From: CATQHD01 sp965202675
GTDB taxonomy: Bacteria; Actinomycetota; Acidimicrobiia; Spongiisociales; Spongiisociaceae
Length of the DNA: 64,000 nt
Assembly: GCA_965202675.1 (NCBI GenBank)
Contig: OZ241842.1
Span: forward strand, 2,294,001 to 2,358,000
Direction: 5' to 3'
Under the pieces are notes generated by a model that was given only the letters and a program-made list of their open reading frames with translations, was not told the DNA's origin and did no database searches. Made by a program: the position numbers and the translations under genes. Of the stretch, positions 29,003 to 36,943 are shown piece by piece; position 1 is the first letter of the stretch, and each line of letters opens with the position of its first letter.

Positions 29003-29939
29003 ACAAATCCTTAATATTAGTAATATGTGGTGGTGCCATGTTACCCAAACCCATTGCTGCATCATTTCTGCGGATATTTGATTGAACAATGTGTGAGATA
29101 TGCCAAGCGCCATACCAGGAAAAACGATTTTTGAAGAAAGGATCCGTGTTACTAACATGAGCAAGTAATGACTTTATTGCTCCTCTTTTTGCCGGAGACG
29201 TCCACAGTGGCCAGGCGAAAAAGCCATTCTTCCATGAGCCTGAACAGCCTTGAGTTAGGGTTCTTCCAGGACCACCGAATCTTCCAGGTCTACCGAATAC
29301 AGGGAAGAGACTGAAGCCTAATAGGGCAAAAGCTTCAGGTCCAGGGCAGGTAAGTTTGTTTACTCCTGGTTTGGTGGTAGCCAATGCATAGTTGGGATCG
29401 TCAATGATGTCCCATCGGAGGGAAGGTAGATCCTTGCTGTCATAGATCCATGGTCCTAGCAGTGCATTCTCTAGATGTATGTCAGTTACATTTTGCAAAA
29501 TCTTTCTGGCGTCCCTGAGAAAAGCTACCTTACCAGCCGACAAGTATAAATCGGAAGGTTTAGCGTTACCATTGTTATCATAACTGCCCTGAGCTACCAA
29601 GGCGGAGGCCAACCGATTCCCAGGGTGGCTTGCTTGGGCATTACTGAGGTATTGTCTTAGGGCATCTGGTTTGAATTTGGCATCGTTATCGGCTTTTTTA
29701 TCGATTCCGGGGTTCAGGGCGGGGCTTTCGAGCCATCTTGGGAACTCTTGCATTGCCTGGGTTACTATACGATCAATGTCGAATTCGGGGTTGACTATGG
29801 CGTGGGGGATTACATTGCCGCTCCACCATAGTTTTGGTTGGCGCTCTTCAAAGTCAAAGAGGACCTGGACGCCAAGCGCGGCAAGAAATCCCAGCGGATT
29901 GGTACCTTCGAGACCTCTCAGATGTGTTCCGTCCTTCAT
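28995..29939 (-). CDS. cas8: Type I-G Cas8-like effector subunit (Csb3/Csx17-like)
   Basis: 314 residues. The opening LRGLEGTNPLGFLAALGVQ is typical of the Cas8/Csx17-type subunits of type I-G operons. No catalytic motif is expected or seen. By position between cas3 and cas4-cas1 it should be the large subunit that recognises the PAM and helps recruit Cas3. Its ATG overlaps the cas3 stop by one base and its stop overlaps cas4-cas1 by eight. Base composition looks distinctly more AT-rich here than in cas3. The family call rests on the N-terminal motif and the locus. Confidence 0.75.
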   Translation of the reverse strand: MKDGTHLRGLEGTNPLGFLAALGVQVLFDFEERQPKLWWSGNVIPHAIVNPEFDIDRIVTQAMQEFPRWLESPALNPGIDKKADNDAKFKPDALRQYLSNAQASHPGNRLASALVAQGSYDNNGNAKPSDLYLSAGKVAFLRDARKILQNVTDIHLENALLGPWIYDSKDLPSLRWDIIDDPNYALATTKPGVNKLTCPGPEAFALLGFSLFPVFGRPGRFGGPGRTLTQGCSGSWKNGFFAWPLWTSPAKRGAIKSLLAHVSNTDPFFKNRFSWYGAWHISHIVQSNIRRNDAAMGLGNMAPPHITNIKDLYD

Positions 29940-32689
29940 TATTTCGCCTCTGCTTCGCTTTGTCGATGGTCGGCCAAGCGAAGGACGGCCTCCAGCCAGG
30001 CTAGGCCGTGATGGCCGTAGCGGCTGACGAGACGCCAGAAGCGTTCTGCTCCTTCGAGAGCGAGATCGCTGTCGACCAGGTCGGAGGATGCGGTCATCGT
30101 GATTCCATTATGCCGGTATTGTAGACGATGCGGGTTCGGGTCTTTGATTATTGGCAACAGCGGGCGTCCATAGCCGTGGTGGGTGACGATTAGGTGCAGC
30201 ACCAGGTCGGGGTCGTGCGCTTCGGCTAGTACCGCGGGATCGGACAGGACCAGGGCTGCGCTGGCTATCTCGTGGCGCATCCGGTGCGGATAGCAAGATA
30301 CCCGCGGCGTTCCGTGCAACGACTTGGCCAGAGGTTCATCGAGCATTTCCAGTTTCACCGAGTCGCCTCCGACGAGTAGGGATTGGAAACGTCGGTCGAC
30401 TTTGCCGAGGTCGTGGAGCCTTCCGGCAAGCCGTAGATCGTTTTGTATCTCTAAGGGCAGGCCGAGTCTTTGGGCAAAGGCCGCGGCTAGGGTTCCTACT
30501 CCGTCGAGGTGGTCGCGGAGCTTGGTGCCCGTACCTGTGAAGGAAACCGAACCGTCCGCGCCGTCCAGGGTTGAGCTGTCCACCGCCTGTTCGACGATGA
30601 TCGGGTATTCCTCACTTTCATGCAAGATGAATCCCCCGTCGAGTCGCTTGCACGCTTTGACCATCCATCCGCCGTTGTCCGATCCGGCGATCGTTTCAGC
30701 GATCCAACCTTGTACGCGCTCACGGGTGGTGTCATCGGCTTCCTCGCCCGCGACGAGACCGGAAGCGTCCGGGTAGATGCGCTGGTCGAGGCGCAAGGTG
30801 TGGCGCCGCCGACCTCGGTACTGCGCCTCGTCGCCCAGATCGTTCACCGCATCGGTAGAAGTCGGGTCCCAGGTAAAGCCTGTCAACCCTCCCATGTCAG
30901 GGTCGACGAGGATGACATCGCCGGGTCGGAGATCTGCTGTGTTGGTGATCTTTTTAGGTTCGTCGTCGAACCCTCGCCACCGCTGGACTTCTTCGCTTCG
31001 GGTTTCCGTGGAGCGAGGCCGTGGTTCGGTTTCACTGTCCACATCGGTCACCGGAACCTCTGCCTGTTTGCCCCTGACCGATTCATCTTCGGTACGGGTC
31101 AGCCATGCCCTGGCGGCTGAGATGGGCACCTGCAGGTATTCGGCGGGGCGGGGAGGCACCAGCTTCAGCACCTCGTGGGATCGGTCGTGGCGCCAGACGA
31201 CGGAGATGTCGGTGTTGTTGGTTTGGCCGAGGCCGTGGAGGAAGCCGTCCAGAGGAGGCTGGACGATAGGTTCGGGGCGGGTTTGGGTCCATGCTTCCAT
31301 GTATGTGTCCAAGAGCAGGGGTGCTTCACGGTGCGGCGCGGATGCATTCTCCGGAAAGTCATCCAGGTCGGGTGACAACGTACCTACGTCGAAAATGCCG
31401 TCCCCGAAGCGTTTCTCGAGCTCCTTCCAGGTTTCTTTGAGGGCTTCTCCGTATACGGGGTCGGGTTTCTTCGACTTGATGTCGGTCTGCACACCGAGGA
31501 TCCAGGCCCTGGCGGTTTCGCCGGTGCGGTCCGGGTAGCTGCCCCGCCGGTCGAGCCGCCCGAATCTCTGCTTGAGGCTGTCGACGGGAGCGCACTCCGT
31601 GATCAGCGCGTCAAAGCTGAAGTCGGCGCCAACCTCAATCGCCTGGGTGGCGACCACTACGGTCAGCTCGTAATCGTCGGCGGTGCGGTCCGGGTCCACG
31701 GCGCCGGATATCCCCTCTAGAACTCGAACCCGGTCGAGGGGCCGCATACGTCCGGTCAGCAGGTGTGTGCGGTAGCCGGCTTCCCGCAGGGTCCGGTGCG
31801 TCTCGCGGGCGGTGCGCACCCGGTTCACGATCACCCCGACGCTTTGTGCGTGGGGAGGAAGCTCCTTCTTCATTATTTTCAGCACGGCCTTCGGCAGGGC
31901 TTGCTCGGCCGACCTTCCGGCAACCTTCATGAGCGTGCTCTGCTTGGCGGCGGTGACGCGCTTGTGCAGAATCGCAGAGCTTTCCAGATCCGATTCGATC
32001 AGCTTGAAGGGTTCTGCATCGGTGCCGGGCGTAGCCGACATCTCCACCACCTGGAAACGGCGGGGGAGCGGGCCGTTGTCCAGTCGGCTTACCGCTTCGA
32101 GAGTTGCGGCGAACGGGCGGCTGAGGTGGACCTCGTCGAGGATCACCAGGCAGTCATTGCCCGCCAGCCCGGCGTGGATGGGGCGCATACCCGGACTCAC
32201 CCCGTAACCGCGGAACAGCAGGCGCGAACCGAACTGGTCGACGGTGGACACCATGACCCAGGGCTGGTCTGGCCGGCGGGCCCATTCGTTGTCGATGGGC
32301 ACTCCGCCCTTCAGCGCGGCTATACCGAGGGGCTCGGCGTTTCCTGATATGTCTGCCAGGCGGGTTCGGATTTCATAGAGGATCCCGCTTTCGGCCTCTG
32401 TCAAGCGGTCCCTGATCCGTTCGGCCTGTTTGTACACCTGGTCGACGATGATGCGGCGGTCGATCACGAACACCACCCTTCGGGGGAAGGCATCGGGGCG
32501 GGCGGCCAGAGAGAACACGGCGGTGTCGAGGGCGGCCGTCTTGCCGCTGCCGGTCGGCAGGTCGATCGCCCTAGGCCATCTGCCTGTCTCGAGAACCTGC
32601 TCGGTCAGCCGCACCTGCCATGGGAACGGTTCCCAACCGTGGACGCCGTGGAAGTAGGCCGGGTAATCGGCAACGGTCAGGTCAGGCAT
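29939..32689 (-). CDS. cas3: Type I-G Cas3 helicase-nuclease with C-terminal HD domain
   Basis: 916 residues. The helicase comes first: Walker A DLPTGSGKTAALD (about residue 45), DEVH box in VILDEVHLSRPF (about 178), and second-lobe motifs VVATQAIEVGADF and QRFGRLDRRG. The HD nuclease lies at the C-terminus: LHDLGKVDRRF, then RHEIASAALVL and VTHHGYGRP, which supply the metal-binding His/Asp residues. This order (helicase then HD) is typical of type I-G and opposite to most Cas3. It degrades target DNA after recruitment by the effector complex. The start overlaps csb2 by 8 bp. Confidence 0.93.
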   Translation of the reverse strand: MPDLTVADYPAYFHGVHGWEPFPWQVRLTEQVLETGRWPRAIDLPTGSGKTAALDTAVFSLAARPDAFPRRVVFVIDRRIIVDQVYKQAERIRDRLTEAESGILYEIRTRLADISGNAEPLGIAALKGGVPIDNEWARRPDQPWVMVSTVDQFGSRLLFRGYGVSPGMRPIHAGLAGNDCLVILDEVHLSRPFAATLEAVSRLDNGPLPRRFQVVEMSATPGTDAEPFKLIESDLESSAILHKRVTAAKQSTLMKVAGRSAEQALPKAVLKIMKKELPPHAQSVGVIVNRVRTARETHRTLREAGYRTHLLTGRMRPLDRVRVLEGISGAVDPDRTADDYELTVVVATQAIEVGADFSFDALITECAPVDSLKQRFGRLDRRGSYPDRTGETARAWILGVQTDIKSKKPDPVYGEALKETWKELEKRFGDGIFDVGTLSPDLDDFPENASAPHREAPLLLDTYMEAWTQTRPEPIVQPPLDGFLHGLGQTNNTDISVVWRHDRSHEVLKLVPPRPAEYLQVPISAARAWLTRTEDESVRGKQAEVPVTDVDSETEPRPRSTETRSEEVQRWRGFDDEPKKITNTADLRPGDVILVDPDMGGLTGFTWDPTSTDAVNDLGDEAQYRGRRRHTLRLDQRIYPDASGLVAGEEADDTTRERVQGWIAETIAGSDNGGWMVKACKRLDGGFILHESEEYPIIVEQAVDSSTLDGADGSVSFTGTGTKLRDHLDGVGTLAAAFAQRLGLPLEIQNDLRLAGRLHDLGKVDRRFQSLLVGGDSVKLEMLDEPLAKSLHGTPRVSCYPHRMRHEIASAALVLSDPAVLAEAHDPDLVLHLIVTHHGYGRPLLPIIKDPNPHRLQYRHNGITMTASSDLVDSDLALEGAERFWRLVSRYGHHGLAWLEAVLRLADHRQSEAEAK

Positions 32690-34343
32690 CTGCCGCCTCC
32701 CTATCCCTTATGGGCCGCATGAGCCCCAGGCCGAGGTAGCGGCCTGCTCCGAGCATCATAGGACCGGCGACCGGCCGGTCGAAGAGAACCGAGGCGTGGA
32801 CCAGGCGGCGGGCGATCGGGCGGCCTTGCCTTCCACCTTGCCGGAAAGCCGGAAAGGAGGCGGCGGGTCTGGCGCCGGTGATCAGGGGTGCCAGGGAGAT
32901 CACGACATCGGCGGGTTCCGGCAACCCGATGTGGCGGCACGAGTCGGCCACCGCCTGCTCGGCCCGGGCCCATGCCTTCGCCCGGGCGGCGGGGGTTCCG
33001 GTGCCCATAGCGCCCGGATGGGCCGGCAACGCGATCGGAACAACGGATGTCCATCGATGTGACCTGCGGCTCCATATGCCCGGCCTCAGTGTTACAAGAG
33101 GGCTGGGACCGACGATCCGTTCCATTTTGATGACTCCCCGCCTGCCCAGCGTGAGGATCAACGGTTCCTGAGTTGCCTCCCATACACCGATTGCTCGGAG
33201 CACCGCCCGCCGCGACTCTGCGTCGAGGCTGTCGGGCATGGAGACGGCCGCCCCCATCAGACGTCCGTCCGCGTGTTCATGCTCCACCCATGGCAGGGGA
33301 AGGAAGGCCGCGTGCGGGGCGGTCGAGGGCCGTCCTTCCCGGCGGTGCCCCGACAGGCCTTCCGGCATCGGATCGGCCGCGTAATGAAAAACCGCGTCCC
33401 GGAGAGCCTTTGCCGCTGCGACCGTCATCGTGGAAGGAAACTTTCGCGAACCGGGCAAGAAAGCCAGCACCAGCCACTCGCCGGAGGTGTCCGGTTTGAG
33501 GGCCGCTTCTTCGGCTTCCTCCGGTCCGGCTTTCCGATATCGGATGGAGGTGAACGGCAGGGTTCGCGGTTTGCTCGCTCGGTGTTTGCGGTACTCCCGC
33601 TCCAGGGCGGCGAGCTGCCCCGACCTGATGGACCGCAGAACCGCGGCGCCGTCGCCGGGTATATGGTTGGGCGCCGGGTGGTCGGGGGTTACCCGGCAGG
33701 ACACCAGGGAGGATGAGTGTCCCAGACGTGTGAGCCGGGCGCATAGGCCGTCGATGGCATTGGTCGTGTCGTCGTCTGGGGCGACCTTCCATGTATAGGT
33801 GACACGCGGCTCGGTCGGCGTTACCGACGGGTACTCGAGGGCTTGGCCGGTTCGGACATGGCCGGCAACTGTGACCCATCCCGGCGGCATGAGGTTGACA
33901 GCCGAGTTGACCTTGGTTTTACCCACCGATGAAACCATGGCCGACACGTCCCGCTGCTTTCTCAACTGTGTTTCGAGGCTGCGCAGCCTTCTGGCCGCCC
34001 CTTCGGCGCGAGCCTCACGGATCTGGACAAAGAGTTCGTCGATCTTGTCCGCCCGTTTCTTGTACGAGGCCGGCGAGACGACCCCGGCGTCGTTAACCGG
34101 GACGAAGTGGGTCGCCGAGGAGCGCGGGGCGGCGTCCGGAGCGTGGATCGAAGGCGCCGCCTGTTTTTCCAGCCACTCCAAAGCGGCCCGTTCCGCCGGG
34201 TCCGGTTGGTCGGAATCGGCCCAGGCCGCGACCATGGCCGAGAACAGCCGCGCCGGATGGGGCGGCCACTCGGACCGGGCGCGGTCGTAGTGGGCCGTGG
34301 CCACGTAACGCCCGGTCAGGAAGTTCACCTCGATGGACAGCAT
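32682..34343 (-). CDS. csb2: Csb2 (Cas5/Cas6-like, GSU0054 family)
   Basis: 553 residues. The N-terminus LSIEVNFLTGRYVATAHYDR and the SEWPPHPARLFSAMVAAW motif define Csb2. In type I-G this protein combines the Cas5 role (crRNA 5' handle binding) and the Cas6 role (pre-crRNA cleavage). Glycine-rich RAMP-like segments occur near the C-terminus (GAGRYLGLGLMRP). It starts four bases after the csb1 stop and overlaps cas3 by 8 bp, so csb1-csb2-cas3-cas8-cas4/1-cas2 is one compact operon. Confidence 0.9.
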   Translation of the reverse strand: MLSIEVNFLTGRYVATAHYDRARSEWPPHPARLFSAMVAAWADSDQPDPAERAALEWLEKQAAPSIHAPDAAPRSSATHFVPVNDAGVVSPASYKKRADKIDELFVQIREARAEGAARRLRSLETQLRKQRDVSAMVSSVGKTKVNSAVNLMPPGWVTVAGHVRTGQALEYPSVTPTEPRVTYTWKVAPDDDTTNAIDGLCARLTRLGHSSSLVSCRVTPDHPAPNHIPGDGAAVLRSIRSGQLAALEREYRKHRASKPRTLPFTSIRYRKAGPEEAEEAALKPDTSGEWLVLAFLPGSRKFPSTMTVAAAKALRDAVFHYAADPMPEGLSGHRREGRPSTAPHAAFLPLPWVEHEHADGRLMGAAVSMPDSLDAESRRAVLRAIGVWEATQEPLILTLGRRGVIKMERIVGPSPLVTLRPGIWSRRSHRWTSVVPIALPAHPGAMGTGTPAARAKAWARAEQAVADSCRHIGLPEPADVVISLAPLITGARPAASFPAFRQGGRQGRPIARRLVHASVLFDRPVAGPMMLGAGRYLGLGLMRPIRDREAADA

Positions 34344-34347
34344 CGTT

Positions 34348-35571
34348 TTACTCCGCCGGTTGCTGGGCGGCCGACACCGCGCGGCTGCGCTTGATCAGCT
34401 CGATCAATTTCGGGGCTGGCGTGAGGCCTATCTCTGCCGTCTCCCACCCGATTCCCTGCTCCGCGGCGTAGGCGGCGGCCTGGTCGAGCAGGGTCTTGGC
34501 GACCGGCTTGTCTATCTCTACCATCTCGGCGGGCGACCCGTCCCGCCCCACCAGCTCGATGCGGGGAGGGTGGTCGGGGATGAGCAGGCACCTGGACCGA
34601 AGGTCGTGGTCCGCCTCGTGCTGGTAGGCGATCGACGCGACGCCGAGCGCTGCCACCGCGGTGCGGGCTGCGGTTTCAGCAGTCCGGTCATGGCCGGCGA
34701 ACCGCAGGCGGCGCAGGGCCGCCAGCGAGATCACTGTGGTCTGGACGGCCTGGGAGATGGTCACCCCGCCTGCCTGGGCGTCGATGGAGGGCGCTACGTT
34801 CCCGTGATTGATCTCTGACGGTCTGCCGTCTCCTTTTACCTCTGGCTTGCCCTTTTTGGCAGCAGCCTCCGAAGCATTGAGAGTCCATACCTGGTCGGGG
34901 TCGTTGTGAGCGTAGATCTTGCGCTCCGCCGCCTCCCGTTCGATCTGGAGCGGGTCGAGCCGGCTCCCCACCTTCCTGCCGACTTTGGCGTCCATCCCCA
35001 CAATCTCGGACACGTAGGCGCGCTGGAACTTCGAGCCGAGCCCGCCCTTGGGGCCGGTGGAGTCCCACATCCCGAACAGCAGGCCGGTGGGGGAATAGCG
35101 GAAGAGGGCGGCGGCGTTGCGCGGCTGGGCGTCGGTTATCGCCCGCCCGATGTCGGACAGGCGGAAGAGGGTGTCGTCGAGCAGGCTGTCCCGGAAGATG
35201 GCGTCAGCGAGCCGATGGGGTGCCTCCAAGACGGTCAGCTTGCCGATGTCTGCCACCTCGTCGTCGATCGTGAAATCCACGAAGGGCACCGGGAACCTGA
35301 GGTCTCCCGTCTCCCAGCCCTCCAGCAAGGCGAGCTCCGCCCGGTTGGCCTGCGAGGCCACCGAGTCCAAGAGCACGACCTCGGACACCTTGTCGCCGAG
35401 CTGACGCTCCTCGGTGGCGTACTTGTGGCCGCTGGTGACGGCGACGGCGTAGGTGGGCGGGAACACCTTGTCGCCCGGGCCGCCGGCCGGCTGGAGGGTG
35501 GTCCTTGACCTGAGGGCCACCGCTTCCCCGCCGACGGCGTCTCGGAGCTTTTGGAATGTGAGTTCTGGCAT
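34348..35571 (-). CDS. csb1: Csb1 (Cas7-like backbone subunit, GSU0053 family)
   Basis: 407 residues. It opens with LTFQKLRDAVGGEAVALR and carries FRYSPTGLLFGMWDSTGPKGG and GRKVGSRLDPLQI, characteristic of Csb1, the Cas7 protein that coats the crRNA in type I-G. First of the recognised cas genes. AAGGAAGGAAG upstream is a strong ribosome site, and the ATG directly follows the TAA of a 36-codon small ORF (TAAATG), which suggests coupled translation. Confidence 0.92.
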   Translation of the reverse strand: MPELTFQKLRDAVGGEAVALRSRTTLQPAGGPGDKVFPPTYAVAVTSGHKYATEERQLGDKVSEVVLLDSVASQANRAELALLEGWETGDLRFPVPFVDFTIDDEVADIGKLTVLEAPHRLADAIFRDSLLDDTLFRLSDIGRAITDAQPRNAAALFRYSPTGLLFGMWDSTGPKGGLGSKFQRAYVSEIVGMDAKVGRKVGSRLDPLQIEREAAERKIYAHNDPDQVWTLNASEAAAKKGKPEVKGDGRPSEINHGNVAPSIDAQAGGVTISQAVQTTVISLAALRRLRFAGHDRTAETAARTAVAALGVASIAYQHEADHDLRSRCLLIPDHPPRIELVGRDGSPAEMVEIDKPVAKTLLDQAAAYAAEQGIGWETAEIGLTPAPKLIELIKRSRAVSAAQQPAE

Positions 35572-35682
35572 TTACTTCCTTCCTTCGCGCCTGAAGTCAG
35601 AGCGCTTGAATCTTGTAGCAACAGTATGGCATCTGGGTGTGACAAACCCGTTTACCTGGGCTTTCACCGCTACGGGTGACAT
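35572..35682 (-). CDS. Candidate 36-residue small protein directly preceding csb1
   Basis: ATG 35682 to TAA 35572-35574, with the TAA immediately adjacent to the csb1 ATG. The product starts MSPVAVKAQVNGF and ends RREGRK, basic with one cysteine. A run of GGAGG units lies about 13 bases upstream, somewhat far for a ribosome site. Its start codon lies inside a 14-bp palindrome, so regulation and translation could interact. No known family recognised. It could be a coupling/leader peptide for csb1, a small accessory protein, or a chance ORF. Confidence 0.4.
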   Translation of the reverse strand: MSPVAVKAQVNGFVTPRCHTVATRFKRSDFRREGRK

Positions 35683-35688
35683 GTCACC
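35675..35688. promoter_or_regulatory. 14-bp perfect palindrome, possible operator
   Basis: GGTGACATGTCACC is a perfect palindrome between the two small ORFs upstream of csb1. It could bind a dimeric regulator or form a small hairpin in the mRNA. Confidence 0.45.
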
Positions 35689-35712
35689 GGTGTGGCCTCC
35701 TCCTCCTCCTCC

Positions 35713-35871
35713 TCATTTGATCTGCCGTTCGAGTGGATAGCAGATGGGGCAGGGGGGCAGGCCGGATGGCCCCCACCCGTCAACACGGTCACCGTCCTTC
35801 TTGTGAGTTTGCCATGTCCAGTATTCGTGCTGTAGGCCTCCGGAGTCCAGTTTCCTTGTGATGAGACCCAT
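35713..35871 (-). CDS. Candidate 52-residue small protein, first gene of the cas transcript
   Basis: From ATG 35871, preceded by AAGGAGGAAAGAA, an excellent ribosome site, 42 bases downstream of the predicted transcription start. The product starts MGLITRKLDSGGLQHEYWTW and ends with a CPIC motif and YPLERQIK. It has several Trp, His and Tyr residues; two cysteines in CPIC could make a half zinc knuckle. I know of no such gene in type I-G operons. The frame is open 27 codons further upstream, but that would cross the promoter. Candidate accessory Cas protein, anti-CRISPR or regulator; function unknown. Confidence 0.55.
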   Translation of the reverse strand: MGLITRKLDSGGLQHEYWTWQTHKKDGDRVDGWGPSGLPPCPICYPLERQIK

Positions 35872-35923
35872 TTCTTTCCTCCTTTTGCTTGCGCCGCGAT
35901 CTATTGCTGCCTCCTTGAGAGAT

Positions 35924-35952
35924 ATCCTAGTCGTTGTGCAATATGCTGTCAA
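35924..35952 (-). promoter_or_regulatory. Promoter of the CRISPR-Cas operon
   Basis: On the minus strand, consensus TTGACA (35952-35947), a 17-bp spacer and TAGGAT (35929-35924). Transcription would start near 35917, giving a 5' UTR of about 45 bases to the 52-residue ORF. Confidence 0.7.
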
Positions 35953-35956
35953 GTTA

Positions 35957-36033
35957 GAGAGGGCTAGGGAACTTGCAACTACGCAAGTCGTAGTCCACTA
36001 AGCGGTCAAACCGCAACGGAGCCCAGCCCTCTC
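35957..36033. other. Foldable inverted-repeat element with alternative hairpins upstream of the cas promoter
   Basis: GAGAGGGCT (35957-35965) pairs with AGCCCTCTC (36025-36033), enclosing two hairpins: ACTTGC/GCAAGT (35971-35988) and GCGGT-CAA-ACCGC (36002-36014). A competing hairpin ACTACG/CGTAGT (35978-35994) is mutually exclusive with the first. It lies just outside the -35 box. It might be a small RNA, a bidirectional terminator or a regulator-binding region; the strand is unknown. It is not a tRNA: no T-arm consensus. Confidence 0.5.
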
Positions 36034-36164
36034 CCGTTGACTATCGTAGCACGAGATCGGTGATACGTGGCAACATGGCGGGAGAGCCGCCTGGTGTGGC
36101 AAGATGGGGTCATGGAAGTTCGGGTGAGGCCTCGAGCGGCGGTGGGGCGGCCGGCTGGGGGCGG

Positions 36165-36728
36165 ATGATGAATGAGGAGGGGTTCCGGTCGCTGGCGGGG
36201 AGGCTGCTGGTGGCGATGCCGGGGATGGCCGATCCGAACTTTTCCCGGGCGGTGGTGTTCATGATGGAACACACTCCTGAGGGGGCGGTGGGGTTGGTGC
36301 TCAACCGGCCTACCAGGGCGGATCTATTGGATCTCATGCCGGGGTGGTGGTCGGCGGCGGCCAACCCCAGGGTGGTTTTCATGGGCGGTCCGGTGGGCGA
36401 CGGAGGGGGGATCGGCCTGGCCAGAGGGGGCGGTTCCACGCCTCTGCAGGGCTGGCCGGAGGTCTTGGGCGTCAGAGCAGTTGACCTCGAGGACGAGCCC
36501 GGCCCCGACAACGGGCTCGAGGCGCGTATCTTCGCCGGGTACAGCGGGTGGGGGCCGGGGCAGCTCGAGTCCGAGCTGGACTCCGACCTCGGCTGGTTCG
36601 TGGTCGAAGCCCGCACCGACGACGTGTTCACCCCCCATCCCGAACGGCTGTGGGAGGAGGTCCTCACCAGGGCCGGCGGGCGCTACGCCTGGTTCGCCAC
36701 CTATCCCCCCGACCCGCGGCTGAACTGA
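36165..36728 (+). CDS. YqgE/AlgH family protein
   Basis: 187 residues. The family pattern is clear: SLAGRLLVAMPGMADPNFSRAVVFMMEHTPEGAVGLVLNRP at the N-terminus (quoted in part), then VFMGGPVG and FAGYSGWGPGQLESEL. The structure is known but the biochemical role is not settled; a link to alginate regulation exists only in Pseudomonas. Two in-frame ATGs (36165, 36168) are possible starts; no strong ribosome site is seen and the frame is open back to 36060. Stand-alone gene, divergent from the CRISPR-Cas operon. Confidence 0.85.
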   Translation: MMNEEGFRSLAGRLLVAMPGMADPNFSRAVVFMMEHTPEGAVGLVLNRPTRADLLDLMPGWWSAAANPRVVFMGGPVGDGGGIGLARGGGSTPLQGWPEVLGVRAVDLEDEPGPDNGLEARIFAGYSGWGPGQLESELDSDLGWFVVEARTDDVFTPHPERLWEEVLTRAGGRYAWFATYPPDPRLN

Positions 36729-36943
36729 CCGGCCCCCGGCCGCACGCCCGCCTGCGGCGCTGTTTCCGGGCGGTCCCCGTCCGTCTTGCCCGTCCCGGTG
36801 TCCGCCGCCGGGCCGCTCTCGACCAAAACCCGGGAACCGTACCCGCACTCTCGAACGTCTACGAGGTATGAGCGGTCCGCCGGGGCCGCTCGCAACGAAG
36901 ACGGCAAGTCCGTTCTACATGCACCCGAGGGGAGGAGAAAAAG

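Noticed and set aside
29003..29164. 54-residue N-terminal extension of Cas4-Cas1
   Set aside because: It lies inside cas8 in another frame and lacks Cas4 character; ATG 29002 gives the usual Cas4 start before the first Fe-S cysteine.
35957..36033. tRNA gene next to the cas promoter
   Set aside because: The length is tRNA-like, but the inner hairpins have 3- and 6-base loops, there is no T-loop consensus and no anticodon arm.
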